From: Planctomycetota bacterium
GTDB lineage: Bacteria; Planctomycetota; UBA1135; GCA-002748355
Reading direction: 5' to 3'
NCBI GenBank assembly: GCA_024278315.1
Contig: JAJRTL010000369.1
Span: 1-51,918, forward strand
DNA: 51,918 bases
Position numbers and translations under genes: made by a program. Numbering within the stretch: the stretch's first letter is position 1; every line of letters starts with the position of its first letter. Positions 7,982 through 16,822 of the stretch are shown in pieces. Under the pieces are notes generated by a model. The model saw nothing but the letters and a program-made list of their open reading frames with translations. It ran no database searches and was not told where the DNA came from.

Positions 7982-8917
7982 ATGGACGATCGCAATCGCC
8001 TCAAGACAAGCCCCTCGGTCGGCCGCTACATCCGGAACTTCTGGGACGGACTCAGCTCCACCCTGATCGGGATGAGCATCACCTTCCGGTATCTCTTCAC
8101 CAAGACGGTGACCTACGAGTATCCCGAAGCCAAGATGCCTGTAGCTCCCCGCTACCGCGGCATCCACTATCTGGAGCAGGATCTTTGCATCGCTTGCCGA
8201 GCATGCGAGCGCGCTTGTCCGATCGACTGCATCGAGATCCGATTCGAGCGACATCCGGGTAGCGTCAACGAGTGGTTCGAGTTCTCGCTGGACTACAACA
8301 AGTGCATGTTCTGCGAGCTCTGTTGTCATCCCTGCCCCACGACCTGCATCCACATGGGGCGTGAGTACAGCCTGGTCAAGTACGACCGCGGCGACCTCGT
8401 CCACGACCTCATGACCTACACGGGACTGCGCGAACTGGACCACGTGGCCATCACGGAGGCTGAGGAAGAGAAGAAGCGCAAGGCCGAGGCTGCCGCGGCC
8501 AAGAAGAAGGCGGCGGCAGAAGCCAAGGCGAAGGCCCTGGAGGAGGCGAAGGCCAAGGAAGAGGCCGAAGCCAAGGCGGCTGCGGAGGCTGAAGCCGAAG
8601 CCAAGAAAGAAGCAGAGGCCAAGAAGGCTGTCGAGGCTGCTGCCAAGGCGAAAGCCGATGCCGATGCGAAGGCCGATGCCGATGCGAAGGCCAAGGCCGA
8701 GGCGGAGCGCGTGGCACAAGAGGCTGCGGCAGCCAAGGCGGAAGCCAAAGCCAAGGCGGAAGCCACGACCGAGACCGAGCCACAGGCTGACGAGTCAGAC
8801 TCGAAGCCCGACAGGGATCCTGAGAGCAAGAACACCCAGAGCAAGAAATCCGAGAGCAAGAAATCCAGCAAGAAGAAGGGCGGCTCCTCCAAGAAGAAGG
8901 GTGGAGGCAAGAAGTAA
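7982..8917 (+). CDS. nuoI: NADH-quinone oxidoreductase subunit I with a long charged C-terminal tail
   Basis: NuoI (TYKY) carries the N6a and N6b [4Fe-4S] clusters. Two ferredoxin motifs are complete: C69-C72-C75-C79 and C108-C111-C114-C118, each with the trailing Cys-Pro. The ordinary protein would end near residue 155. Here it continues to 311 aa with an Ala/Lys/Glu-rich stretch (about 160-255, pseudo-repeats of KADADA and EAKAKA type), then a Ser/Asp/Glu part and a Lys/Ser/Gly-rich end. The tail should form a long charged helix or be disordered. It is encoded without interruption and nuoJ overlaps its stop by one base, so it is not an assembly join. Confidence 0.94.
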   Translation: MDDRNRLKTSPSVGRYIRNFWDGLSSTLIGMSITFRYLFTKTVTYEYPEAKMPVAPRYRGIHYLEQDLCIACRACERACPIDCIEIRFERHPGSVNEWFEFSLDYNKCMFCELCCHPCPTTCIHMGREYSLVKYDRGDLVHDLMTYTGLRELDHVAITEAEEEKKRKAEAAAAKKKAAAEAKAKALEEAKAKEEAEAKAAAEAEAEAKKEAEAKKAVEAAAKAKADADAKADADAKAKAEAERVAQEAAAAKAEAKAKAEATTETEPQADESDSKPDRDPESKNTQSKKSESKKSSKKKGGSSKKKGGGKK

Positions 8918-9435
8918 TGGACACCCTCACGCTCATGTTCCTCCTGATCGCCACCATCACGATCGCTGGCAGTCTGATCACGCTGTGGAGCAAGTACGTA
9001 GTCCACTCGGTCTTCGGACTCATGTTGGCACTCTTGGGCGTCGCGGGTTTCTACGTCCTCTTGGGAGCAGACTTCCTGGCGGTGACCCAGATCGTCGTCT
9101 ACGTCGGTGGCGTCTTGGTGCTCTATCTCTTCGGCATCATGCTGACGCCGCCCGACCGCGCTGAGCGCAACGTCAAGCTCATCGTCTTCTGCTCACTCCC
9201 CGCCGTTGCCGGTGCCATGTATCTCATCGGATCGGCTCGCGCCATGGAAGGCAAGTGGCTTCCCGGCAAGGAACTCCCGCCGCCACCGGGCAAGCACCTG
9301 ATCCACCAGGTAGGGCACAGCTTCCTCGACAAGGATCAGTATCTGCTGGCCTTCGAGTTGGCCTCCGTCCTCCTCTTGGTCGTTCTCGTCGGAGCGGTCT
9401 ATATCGCGCGCCGTCGATGGGAGGCCTCGGAATGA
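8917..9435 (+). CDS. nuoJ: NADH-quinone oxidoreductase subunit J
   Basis: NuoJ (ND6) is a membrane subunit with a helix that takes part in conformational coupling. Five hydrophobic segments are visible, including the conserved ADFLAVTQIVVYVGGVLVLYLF region (about residues 48-70). 172 aa, typical. Its ATG overlaps the last base of the nuoI stop and GGAGG lies 11 bases upstream, inside nuoI. The stop overlaps the nuoK start (ATGA). Confidence 0.93.
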   Translation: MDTLTLMFLLIATITIAGSLITLWSKYVVHSVFGLMLALLGVAGFYVLLGADFLAVTQIVVYVGGVLVLYLFGIMLTPPDRAERNVKLIVFCSLPAVAGAMYLIGSARAMEGKWLPGKELPPPPGKHLIHQVGHSFLDKDQYLLAFELASVLLLVVLVGAVYIARRRWEASE

Positions 9436-9824
9436 TCGCCCTCACGACACTTCTGGCCCCGTTCACGATGCCATTGACTCCAATCGCGACTCTCCAGGAG
9501 ATTCCGGGCACGACCCTCCCTCTGACCTGGTTCCTGATCATGTCCCTCGTCCTCTTCACGGTGGGCGTACTCACGGTCATCACGCGGAGGAACACCGTCT
9601 ACATCCTCATGGGCGTGGAACTCATGCTCAATGCCGCCAGCCTCAACTTCATCGCCTTCTCCCGGTATCGCGGCGAGGCGGCACTCCTGGATGGCACGGT
9701 GATCTCCACCTTCATCATCGTCCTGGCCGCCGCCGAGGCTGCCGTCGGACTCGCCATCATCCTCAACATCTTTGGACTCTTCGGTTCGATTCGACCCGAA
9801 GATCCCAACCTCATGCGGGAGTAG
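9432..9824 (+). CDS. nuoK: NADH-quinone oxidoreductase subunit K
   Basis: NuoK (ND4L) has three membrane helices; two glutamates important for proton transfer sit in helices 2 and 3. Here they are in LMGVELMLNAASLNF and VLAAAEAAVGLAI. The 130-aa length includes about 28 extra N-terminal residues before the usual PLTWFLIMSLVLF start. The ATG at 9432 overlaps the nuoJ TGA, which supports the longer form, although an internal start cannot be ruled out. Confidence 0.93.
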   Translation: MIALTTLLAPFTMPLTPIATLQEIPGTTLPLTWFLIMSLVLFTVGVLTVITRRNTVYILMGVELMLNAASLNFIAFSRYRGEAALLDGTVISTFIIVLAAAEAAVGLAIILNIFGLFGSIRPEDPNLMRE

Positions 9825-9837
9825 TCAGAAGATCTCG

Positions 9838-12075
9838 ATGCTCTCCTTGCTCGCACAATCCATCACGACCAGTTGGGGTCCCCTGACGCAGGTCCATGTC
9901 CAGATGATGCTCTGGATCATTGCCCTGCCTCTGGCGGCTTTCGGCATCCAGATCTTCTTCAATCGCAAGTTGCCCAGGCAAGGCGATTGGTTGCCCACCT
10001 TGGCCATGGGTGGCTCCCTGGCCCTTTCCCTGCTGCTCTTCCACAAGAGCATCGTCCTGGGGCATAGCCCAGATCTCATGCTGCATTCGGGCAGGGATAT
10101 TCCCCTCGGCCAGACGGGTTGGAGCTGGGACTTTCTCTTCGGGGGAACGGGCGGGTTCGCGACAGAGGGTGGGCGTCAGTCCGACTTCGTCTTCACCCTC
10201 CTCTTCGACAACCTCACCGCGGTCATGCTCTTTGTCGTGACCATGGTGAGTTTTCTCGTGCATGTCTTCAGCACGGGATACATGAAGGGGGAGGAGCGAT
10301 ACGGCCGGTTCTTCGCCTACCTGGCGCTCTTCTCCTTCTCGATGCTGGGGCTCGTACTCAGCGGCAGCCTGCTGATGCTGCTCGTGTTCTGGGAGATCAT
10401 GGGTCTGGCTTCCTATCTCCTGATCGGCTTCTACTTCCAGAAGCCCTCGGCGGCAGCCGCCTGCAAGAAGGCCTTCCTCACGACGCGCGTGGGGGACGTG
10501 GGCATGATCCTCGGGATCATGATCCTCTGGCAGCACTTCGGGACCTTCGACATCCTGCAGATCTTCGAGCTCGCCGCTGTCGAGGTGCAGAACAACGGTG
10601 GGGAGGCACCTGGCTGGATGCTGGCGACGGCGCTCCTGATCTTCCTGGGTCCGGTCGGCAAGTCGGCGCAGTTCCCCCTGCATATCTGGCTCCCCGATGC
10701 GATGGAAGGCCCAACTCCGGTCTCGGCCTTGATCCATGCCGCGACCATGGTTGCCGCCGGTGTCTATCTGATCGCGCGCTTGTTCCCCTTCTATCTCTTC
10801 GTTCCCGAGGCGCTCCTCGTCATCGCCGTGCTGGGCTCCTTCACGGCACTCTTCGCAGCGACCATCGGTTGCACGCAGTGGGACATCAAGAAGGTGCTGG
10901 CTTACTCCACGGTCTCCCAACTGGGATTCATGATGGCAGCCTTGGGCTGCGGCGCCTTGGCTGCCGGCACGATGCACCTCATGACGCACGCCTTCTTCAA
11001 GGGCTGCCTCTTCCTCGGATCGGGATCCGTGATCCTGGGCATGCACCATCGTCAGGACATGCGGGATATGGGAGGTCTGCGCAAGCGCATGCCGCTCACC
11101 TATCTCACGATGCTGATCTCGACCTTGGCGATCTCGGGTGTGCCGCTCTTGGCGGGGTTCTATAGCAAGGATGCGATCATCGCGGCCACTTTGCATCCAG
11201 AGCCGGCCTACGAGGCCATGGGCTACCACGCGGACAGCTTCCTCTGGAAGCTACCGAGCATCATGCTGCCGATCGCGGCACTGCTCACGGCCTTCTACAT
11301 GTTCCGCCTCATCATCCTGACCTTCCACGGCCAGCCCAAGACGGAGCATGCCGAGCATGCGCATGAGTCCCCCTTCAACGTGACCTTGCCGCTGCTGGTC
11401 CTGGCGGCTTTGGCCCTCTGGTCGGCATCACCGTGGATCTTGAATGGGGACTGGCTCGGCGAACACATCTGGTTCAACCAGCTTGTGGCTCCGATGGCGT
11501 ACGAGGGTGGCCGTCTGTCCTTGCAGAGCGACGTGCACCATGTCGACCACGGCTGGACGCCGATCCTCATCAGCCTCTTGGTGGCAGGTGGCGGAATCCT
11601 TCTGGCCTTCATGATCTATCAGTACAAGAAGGTCAAGGCGGAGCGCATCGCCCGTGCGTTCGGACCGGTCTACACGCTGGTCTACAACAAGTACTACATC
11701 GACGAGATCGTGGACCGGTTCCTGATCCGGCCCCTCGTCTATCACTGGAACCTCTGGCTCGCCGTCTTCGACCGCGTCGTCCTCGACGGCATCGTGGATG
11801 GCTCGGCACGCCTGGCCAAGTGGTTCGCTGGCGTCTGCGGCTGGACCGACAAGAACATCGTGGACGGCCTGGCCAACGGACTTGCCTTCTTCACGCAGAT
11901 CTTCGGAGCGGTGGCCCGGATCTTCCAGACCGGCTTCCTCACTCACTATCTCACCAGCATCGCGGTCGCAGCCGTGCTTGGACTGGCACTCTTTGGTGGA
12001 AACATGCAGTGGATCCTCTTGGGTCTGCTGCCCCTGACTTTCTTTGGCTTCGTTGTCCTCGCCCGTCGGGCTTGA
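9838..12075 (+). CDS. nuoL: NADH-quinone oxidoreductase subunit L
   Basis: NuoL (ND5) is the distal antiporter-like proton-pumping subunit and carries the lateral amphipathic helix at its C terminus. The diagnostic core FPLHIWLPDAMEGPTPVSA is followed by LIHAATMVAAGVYLIAR, with KVLAYSTVSQLGFMM further on. At 745 aa it is longer than the roughly 613 aa of E. coli; extra residues lie in the loop around residues 85-120 and in the C-terminal half. The ATG at 9838 is 13 bp after the nuoK stop. Confidence 0.96.
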   Translation: MLSLLAQSITTSWGPLTQVHVQMMLWIIALPLAAFGIQIFFNRKLPRQGDWLPTLAMGGSLALSLLLFHKSIVLGHSPDLMLHSGRDIPLGQTGWSWDFLFGGTGGFATEGGRQSDFVFTLLFDNLTAVMLFVVTMVSFLVHVFSTGYMKGEERYGRFFAYLALFSFSMLGLVLSGSLLMLLVFWEIMGLASYLLIGFYFQKPSAAAACKKAFLTTRVGDVGMILGIMILWQHFGTFDILQIFELAAVEVQNNGGEAPGWMLATALLIFLGPVGKSAQFPLHIWLPDAMEGPTPVSALIHAATMVAAGVYLIARLFPFYLFVPEALLVIAVLGSFTALFAATIGCTQWDIKKVLAYSTVSQLGFMMAALGCGALAAGTMHLMTHAFFKGCLFLGSGSVILGMHHRQDMRDMGGLRKRMPLTYLTMLISTLAISGVPLLAGFYSKDAIIAATLHPEPAYEAMGYHADSFLWKLPSIMLPIAALLTAFYMFRLIILTFHGQPKTEHAEHAHESPFNVTLPLLVLAALALWSASPWILNGDWLGEHIWFNQLVAPMAYEGGRLSLQSDVHHVDHGWTPILISLLVAGGGILLAFMIYQYKKVKAERIARAFGPVYTLVYNKYYIDEIVDRFLIRPLVYHWNLWLAVFDRVVLDGIVDGSARLAKWFAGVCGWTDKNIVDGLANGLAFFTQIFGAVARIFQTGFLTHYLTSIAVAAVLGLALFGGNMQWILLGLLPLTFFGFVVLARRA

Positions 12076-12096
12076 TCGCTCCGGGGAGACCTCTCA

Positions 12097-13692
12097 ATGC
12101 TCGCGAACATCCTACAAGCCGTTCAAGGATCCCTACCGGGTCCCTTGAGCCTCCTTACTTTCGCCCCGCTGCTCGGGATGCTTGTCATCCTGTTCCTGCC
12201 CAAGGCGAAGACCGAGGCCATCAAGACCGTGGCTGCCTGCGCGACTTTCATCCCGCTGGCAATCTCGATCTATCTCTACTGGGCCTACGATCGTGGTTCG
12301 ATCGGCATGACTGCCGGCAACATGATGTGGACCGAGCAGGTCAGTTGGATCAAAGCCTTCAACGTCGAGTACTTCGTCGGCGTGGACGGACTCTCGGTGC
12401 CGATCCTTCTGCTCTCGACCCTGCTCTTCTTCATCGCCGTCTTCTCCAGCTGGAACATCAACAAGGGTGTGAAGGGTTACTTCGCCTTGCTGATGCTGCT
12501 CGAGGTCGGAACCAACGGCTGCTTCGTGGCCCTGGACTTCTTCCTCTTCTATGTCTTCTGGGAAGTCATGCTCCTGCCGATGTATTTCCTCATCGGCATC
12601 TGGGGTGGTGCTCGACGCGAATACGCGGCCATCAAGTTCTTCCTCTACACTTTCTTTGGTGGTGTGCTGATGCTCATCGCCCTCGTCGCCATCTACATGG
12701 CCTCGGGATCCGGAGATGCCGAGCCGACCTTCAACCTGCTGAAGCTCGCCGAGATGGCCAAGGATCCCAACAGTCCATTGCTCTTGGGTGGTCTCGACCT
12801 CTTTGGCTGGAAGTTCCTCTCCTGGACCTTCTGGTTCCTCTTCATCGGATTCGCGGTCAAGGTGCCGATCGTCCCGCTGCACACCTGGTTGCCGGACGCG
12901 CACGTCGAGGCGCCTACGCCGATCTCGGTCATCTTGGCCGGCATCCTGCTGAAGCTCGGCGGCTACGGTATGTTGCGCGTCAACTTCCAGCTGGGTGGTT
13001 CGATGATGCAGGAGGAGACGACGATCATCATCATCGGTGGCATCGGTGTGGTGAGTATCCTCTACGGAGCCTTCGTCGCGATGGCCCAGACCGACTTCAA
13101 GAAGTTGGTGGCCTACAGCTCGGTCTCACACATGGGATTCGTGCTGCTCGGCGTTGCGGCCCTCAACAAGGAGGGCATGAATGGTGCTGCGGTGCAGATG
13201 TTCACGCACGGCTTGTCGAGCGCCCTGATGTTCCTCGTGGTCGGCGTGATCTACGACCGTGCCCATCACAGGGACATGAACCGCATGGGGGGGATTGGAC
13301 TCCTGATGCCACGCTATACCGGCTGGGCCATGATCGGAGTCTTTGCTTCCCTTGGGTTGCCGGGCCTCGCTGGGTTCATCGGCGAGATCCTGGTTCTGAT
13401 CGGCGCCTTCAACTCGACGGCCAGCACGTCCATGCAGATCTACGCGGTCCTCGCGGCCTGTGGTCTGGTGATCACGGCGGGCTACCTGCTATGGACCGTC
13501 CAGCGTGTCTTCATGGGGCCGGTCACGGACGAGAGCTTCAAGGAGTTCCCCGACCTCACCCCACGCGAGACCTTCACGCAGGTGCCTTTCGCCATCCTCT
13601 GCATCATCATCGGCGTGTTGCCCTTCCTGCTGCTGAACGTCTTCGACGGCTCGCTGGCGCATCTCCTCACGCTCATCAACCCTGCCAACTAG
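12097..13692 (+). CDS. nuoM: NADH-quinone oxidoreductase subunit M
   Basis: NuoM (ND4) is the middle antiporter-like proton-pumping subunit. The sequence VPLHTWLPDAHVEAPTPISV and the following LAGILLKLGGYGMLR are family hallmarks, as is FKKLVAYSSVSHMGFVLLG. 531 aa with about 14 membrane segments, close to the usual length. GGGGAG lies 12 bases before the ATG. The gene starts 21 bp after nuoL and ends 1 bp before nuoN. Confidence 0.97.
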   Translation: MLANILQAVQGSLPGPLSLLTFAPLLGMLVILFLPKAKTEAIKTVAACATFIPLAISIYLYWAYDRGSIGMTAGNMMWTEQVSWIKAFNVEYFVGVDGLSVPILLLSTLLFFIAVFSSWNINKGVKGYFALLMLLEVGTNGCFVALDFFLFYVFWEVMLLPMYFLIGIWGGARREYAAIKFFLYTFFGGVLMLIALVAIYMASGSGDAEPTFNLLKLAEMAKDPNSPLLLGGLDLFGWKFLSWTFWFLFIGFAVKVPIVPLHTWLPDAHVEAPTPISVILAGILLKLGGYGMLRVNFQLGGSMMQEETTIIIIGGIGVVSILYGAFVAMAQTDFKKLVAYSSVSHMGFVLLGVAALNKEGMNGAAVQMFTHGLSSALMFLVVGVIYDRAHHRDMNRMGGIGLLMPRYTGWAMIGVFASLGLPGLAGFIGEILVLIGAFNSTASTSMQIYAVLAACGLVITAGYLLWTVQRVFMGPVTDESFKEFPDLTPRETFTQVPFAILCIIIGVLPFLLLNVFDGSLAHLLTLINPAN

Positions 13693-13693
13693 A

Positions 13694-15439
13694 ATGGCCG
13701 ACTACTTCAGAGACCTGATTGCCATAGGACCGGAGCTAATCCTCTGTGGGACGCTCCTGGTCGTGCTCCTGGTGGATCTGTGGCGTGCGGGTCGTGACCG
13801 TGCGAGCGTCTGGTGGATCGCGCTGATCGTGACCTTCGTGTCCTGCCTGGCCATGGTCCAGATCGGGAGTCTCTACCATCAGGCCGAGGCCAAGGTCGAT
13901 GGCATGGCCTTGTTGCCCGAGTTCTTGGCGCTGGCGTCGGTCTACACCCTGGTCACGGTCTGCGAGAGTTACTACCGCGGGCGGGATGATTGGCTGCTCG
14001 GAACGATCGTGCTGATAGGCACGGCCCTGGCCGGTTATCGGCTCTGGGACCTGGGTGTGGATGTCTTCTCCGGGCTCGATCAGGAGACTGCCTACTGGGG
14101 AGCATTGATAGAGGGGGATGGGCTGGCCATCTTCCTGCGTGCCCTCGGACTCTTCACGCTCTTCTTCTGCGCTCTCTTCGCGATCTTCTACAAGCCCTTC
14201 CTGAAGGGTATCAATCGCAACGGCGTGATGGAGTGGCTGCTCTGCCTGATCGGCGCGACGCTGGGGGGCATGTTCCTCGTCCAGACGACGAATCTGCTCT
14301 TCCTGTTCCTGGCACTCGAGATGATGTCCCTCTGCTCCTACCTGCAAGCGGGCATGCTCAAGGGGGATCGTCGGTCGGCCGAGGCTGGCCTCAAGTACGT
14401 GCTCTACGGGTCGATGGCTTCGGCCTTCATGCTCTTTGGATTCTCCCTGCTCTATGCCTTCACCGGAGAACTCAACTTCCCCGCGATCCGTGAAATCCTC
14501 ATCGGCCTCTCTGCCGATGGCGCCATCGGTGATGCCGAAGGCCTCCTGCTCTGGGTCGCCATCCTCGGCAGCCTCACGGGTTTCGCCTACAAGATCTCGG
14601 CCGTCCCCTTCCACTTCTGGACGCCCGATGTCTACGAAGGCTCGCCGACGCCCACGACCGCCTTCCTGGCCGCTGGCAGCAAGGCATTCTCCTTCGGGAT
14701 CCTGATCCGCTTCGTCGTCCTCCTGGGTGATGTGGGCTATGGCGCACGCATCCTCGAGCTCCTGGCCTGGGTGGCAGCCCTGACCATGACCTACGGCAAC
14801 CTCGCGGCTCTGCGCCAGAGCAACCTCAAGCGGCTCTTCGCCTACTCCTCGATTGCTCATGCGGGCTACATGCTCATGGGCATCGTGGCGCTCTTCGTCA
14901 TCACCAAGGACACCACGAGTGGTCAGCTGACCGCTGGCTCTTTGAACGTCGATGGTGCCAAGGCCGTCCTCTTCTACCTGTTGGCCTACGCCATCATGAA
15001 TCTGGGGGCTTTCGGCGTCCTGATCTTCCTGGCCAACCGCACCGGGTCCGAGGAGATCGCGGACATCCACGGCATGGGTTGGAAGGCGCCGATGGTCGGT
15101 GGAACGATGATCGTCTTCCTGCTGTCCCTGACCGGAGTGCCTCCGACAGCCGGCTTCTTCGGCAAGTACTACCTCTTCGTCGCAGCGATCCAGAGTGGCT
15201 ATGGTTGGTTGGTCGTGGTCGCGGGACTCAACACCGTGATCTCGTTGGTCTACTACTTCCGCATCGCCAAGGCCCTGTTCCTGCGCGGAGAAGAAGAGGC
15301 CTTCGTGGAGATCCAGGGAGGCAAGGTCTTCTCCCTCGCGCTCCTCTTCCTGGCGCTGCTCACGATCTACTTCGGCATCTTCGCCGGCGGAGCCACCGAG
15401 CTCCTCCAAGAAGTTGGCACCTCCCTCCAGTCCCGCTAG
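13694..15439 (+). CDS. nuoN: NADH-quinone oxidoreductase subunit N
   Basis: NuoN (ND2) is the antiporter-like subunit nearest the quinone arm. SAVPFHFWTPDVYEGSPTPT followed by AFLAAGSKAFSFG, NLKRLFAYSSIAHAGYML and SLTGVPPTAGFFGKYYLF are diagnostic. At 581 aa it is longer than the usual 480-500 aa; part of the excess is in N-terminal loops and in the segment around ELNFPAIREILIGLSADG. It is the last gene of the operon. No nuoE, nuoF or nuoG occurs before or after it in the window. Confidence 0.96.
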   Translation: MADYFRDLIAIGPELILCGTLLVVLLVDLWRAGRDRASVWWIALIVTFVSCLAMVQIGSLYHQAEAKVDGMALLPEFLALASVYTLVTVCESYYRGRDDWLLGTIVLIGTALAGYRLWDLGVDVFSGLDQETAYWGALIEGDGLAIFLRALGLFTLFFCALFAIFYKPFLKGINRNGVMEWLLCLIGATLGGMFLVQTTNLLFLFLALEMMSLCSYLQAGMLKGDRRSAEAGLKYVLYGSMASAFMLFGFSLLYAFTGELNFPAIREILIGLSADGAIGDAEGLLLWVAILGSLTGFAYKISAVPFHFWTPDVYEGSPTPTTAFLAAGSKAFSFGILIRFVVLLGDVGYGARILELLAWVAALTMTYGNLAALRQSNLKRLFAYSSIAHAGYMLMGIVALFVITKDTTSGQLTAGSLNVDGAKAVLFYLLAYAIMNLGAFGVLIFLANRTGSEEIADIHGMGWKAPMVGGTMIVFLLSLTGVPPTAGFFGKYYLFVAAIQSGYGWLVVVAGLNTVISLVYYFRIAKALFLRGEEEAFVEIQGGKVFSLALLFLALLTIYFGIFAGGATELLQEVGTSLQSR

Positions 15440-15453
15440 CGGGGAGGGACGCA

Positions 15454-15496
15454 GGCAGAGGGGAGGAGGGCAGGTCACGGGGGCCAGACCTCTGCC
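15454..15496 (+). terminator. Possible hairpin after the nuo operon
   Basis: GGCAGAGG (15454-15461) pairs with CCTCTGCC (15489-15496), 15 bases after the nuoN stop. There is no T run, so intrinsic termination is uncertain. Confidence 0.3.
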
Positions 15497-15535
15497 GTCC
15501 GGAAGCCATGCGGGACCTGGCGGTTTCAGGCACGC

Positions 15536-16822
15536 ATGGGACCCTGTCGATATCGACAGAGCGATGACCCGTCCTCCCACATGGCTCCAGATCTCCTTGT
15601 TTCCGGCTCTAGCGCTGGTTCTCTGGGTGGGTGTGGTGCTGATGTCCTCCTGTTCTCGGTAGCGGGATTCGGCGAGTTCCCTGTCAGGCTCGACTCTCTC
15701 GAGTTCGACGAGGAGGGCCGTGTTCCGATCGCCTTGCCCACTCCGAGAGGCAAGGTCACTCTCTACCACCCCGAGCCCTGGTCGCAATCATACGAGCTCG
15801 AACTCGTTCGATTGGGGGATCAAGGCGTATCCACCGGTCATTGCCAGAAGAAGGAGGATCGGTGGATCTTCGATCAGGTGGCACCAGGCAGGTACTTCGT
15901 CCGTGGATATGCAGCGGGTGAACGCCAACAGGTGTTCGAATTGAGTGGGAGTCTGATCGTCTCATCTGCCGGAGTCGTCGAGCGCTATGTCGAGCTTCCC
16001 CGATTCGGGAGCTTCGACCTCGTGGTCCAGAGCTGGAACAAGATTCCAGCCTTCCTGCGGAAGGGGATGCATATTCGACGACAGATCTGGTGGGGCTCCT
16101 ACAAGGAGGCCTTTCTGGACTCCCGAGGGAGGGCGGCTCTTCGCCTGCCTGAGAGTTCGGTCACGGCAGTGGACCCCCTCTCTTTCTGGGTACCCCTTGT
16201 CTTCCCTCATGACATCCTAGCGCGAGTCCTGTCCGTGGATCTCGCAACCAGGAAGATCTTCTTGGCTTTCCCGGCCGGAGAGGTCAAGCCCCGCCTCAGG
16301 GTCAAGGCCCGACACGGCGGTGAGATCGTGCTCTACTATCACGTGGATCCAAAGGCAACGCTGAACTGGATGTCGCCGAGCATGCCTCAGTGGTGGTACC
16401 AGCACCGATCCGATCCGCAGGGGAGATTCTGGATCTGGGCAGGCTGGCCGTCAGCCTTCGAGGGAGTTGCCATCGAGCAAAAGACTGGCAGCCGCGAGAT
16501 CATGACAAGAGGTTGGTTCCAGTGGAGGGACCGACAAACCTTCACCGAATGGGATCCCGGCGGTCGCTGGATCGAGGTGAGGGCTCGAAACAGCGTGTCC
16601 TTCTATCCTCTCGGGCGAGTTGGCAAGACACCCGCGACGCTTTCGGTACAGTCTGGATGGGGGGGAGCTGATCAGCTCCGCTCCAAGCGATTTTGGCTCA
16701 GTGAAGACAGTGTTGCGGTGGGCGGCTATCGGTGGGACCCGCGAGTCGAAGAGCCTCACGAGGCCTCGACATTCCGAATCCCTGTGTCTCAAATCGGACA
16801 GCGCCTCGATCTCACCCGCTAA
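15536..16822 (+). CDS. Putative exported protein of unknown function, apparent frameshift at the signal peptide
   Basis: No family is recognised. The body (about 390 residues) looks like beta-sandwich extracellular protein; the segment VAPGRYFVRGYAAGERQQVF resembles carboxypeptidase-regulatory-like domains. In this frame the N terminus is Gly/Ser-rich and a poor signal. A different frame beginning ATG 15564 encodes a near-ideal lipoprotein signal peptide (ISLFPALALVLWVGVVLMSSC) and stops at TAG 15660. A single-base shift between about 15600 and 15660 would join the two into one lipoprotein. The stop TAA at 16820 lies at the edge of repeat copy 1. Confidence 0.65.
   Translation: MGPCRYRQSDDPSSHMAPDLLVSGSSAGSLGGCGADVLLFSVAGFGEFPVRLDSLEFDEEGRVPIALPTPRGKVTLYHPEPWSQSYELELVRLGDQGVSTGHCQKKEDRWIFDQVAPGRYFVRGYAAGERQQVFELSGSLIVSSAGVVERYVELPRFGSFDLVVQSWNKIPAFLRKGMHIRRQIWWGSYKEAFLDSRGRAALRLPESSVTAVDPLSFWVPLVFPHDILARVLSVDLATRKIFLAFPAGEVKPRLRVKARHGGEIVLYYHVDPKATLNWMSPSMPQWWYQHRSDPQGRFWIWAGWPSAFEGVAIEQKTGSREIMTRGWFQWRDRQTFTEWDPGGRWIEVRARNSVSFYPLGRVGKTPATLSVQSGWGGADQLRSKRFWLSEDSVAVGGYRWDPRVEEPHEASTFRIPVSQIGQRLDLTR
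15544..15559. promoter_or_regulatory. Perfect 16-bp palindrome CTGTCGATATCGACAG
   Basis: The sequence is its own reverse complement over 16 bases and ends 4 bases before the ATG at 15564. Its position suits an operator, but no cognate regulator can be named. Confidence 0.35.

Noticed and set aside
9811-11229. Long minus-strand open frame opposite nuoL
   Set aside because: Gln/His/Arg-rich translation with no family; nuoL on the plus strand is certain.
11433-13718. 761-codon plus-strand open frame across nuoL and nuoM
   Set aside because: Arg/Pro/Leu/His-rich shadow of two certain genes in another frame.
13736-15787. 683-codon minus-strand open frame opposite nuoN
   Set aside because: Composition typical of antisense high-GC DNA (His, Glu, Gly, Gln); nuoN is certain.
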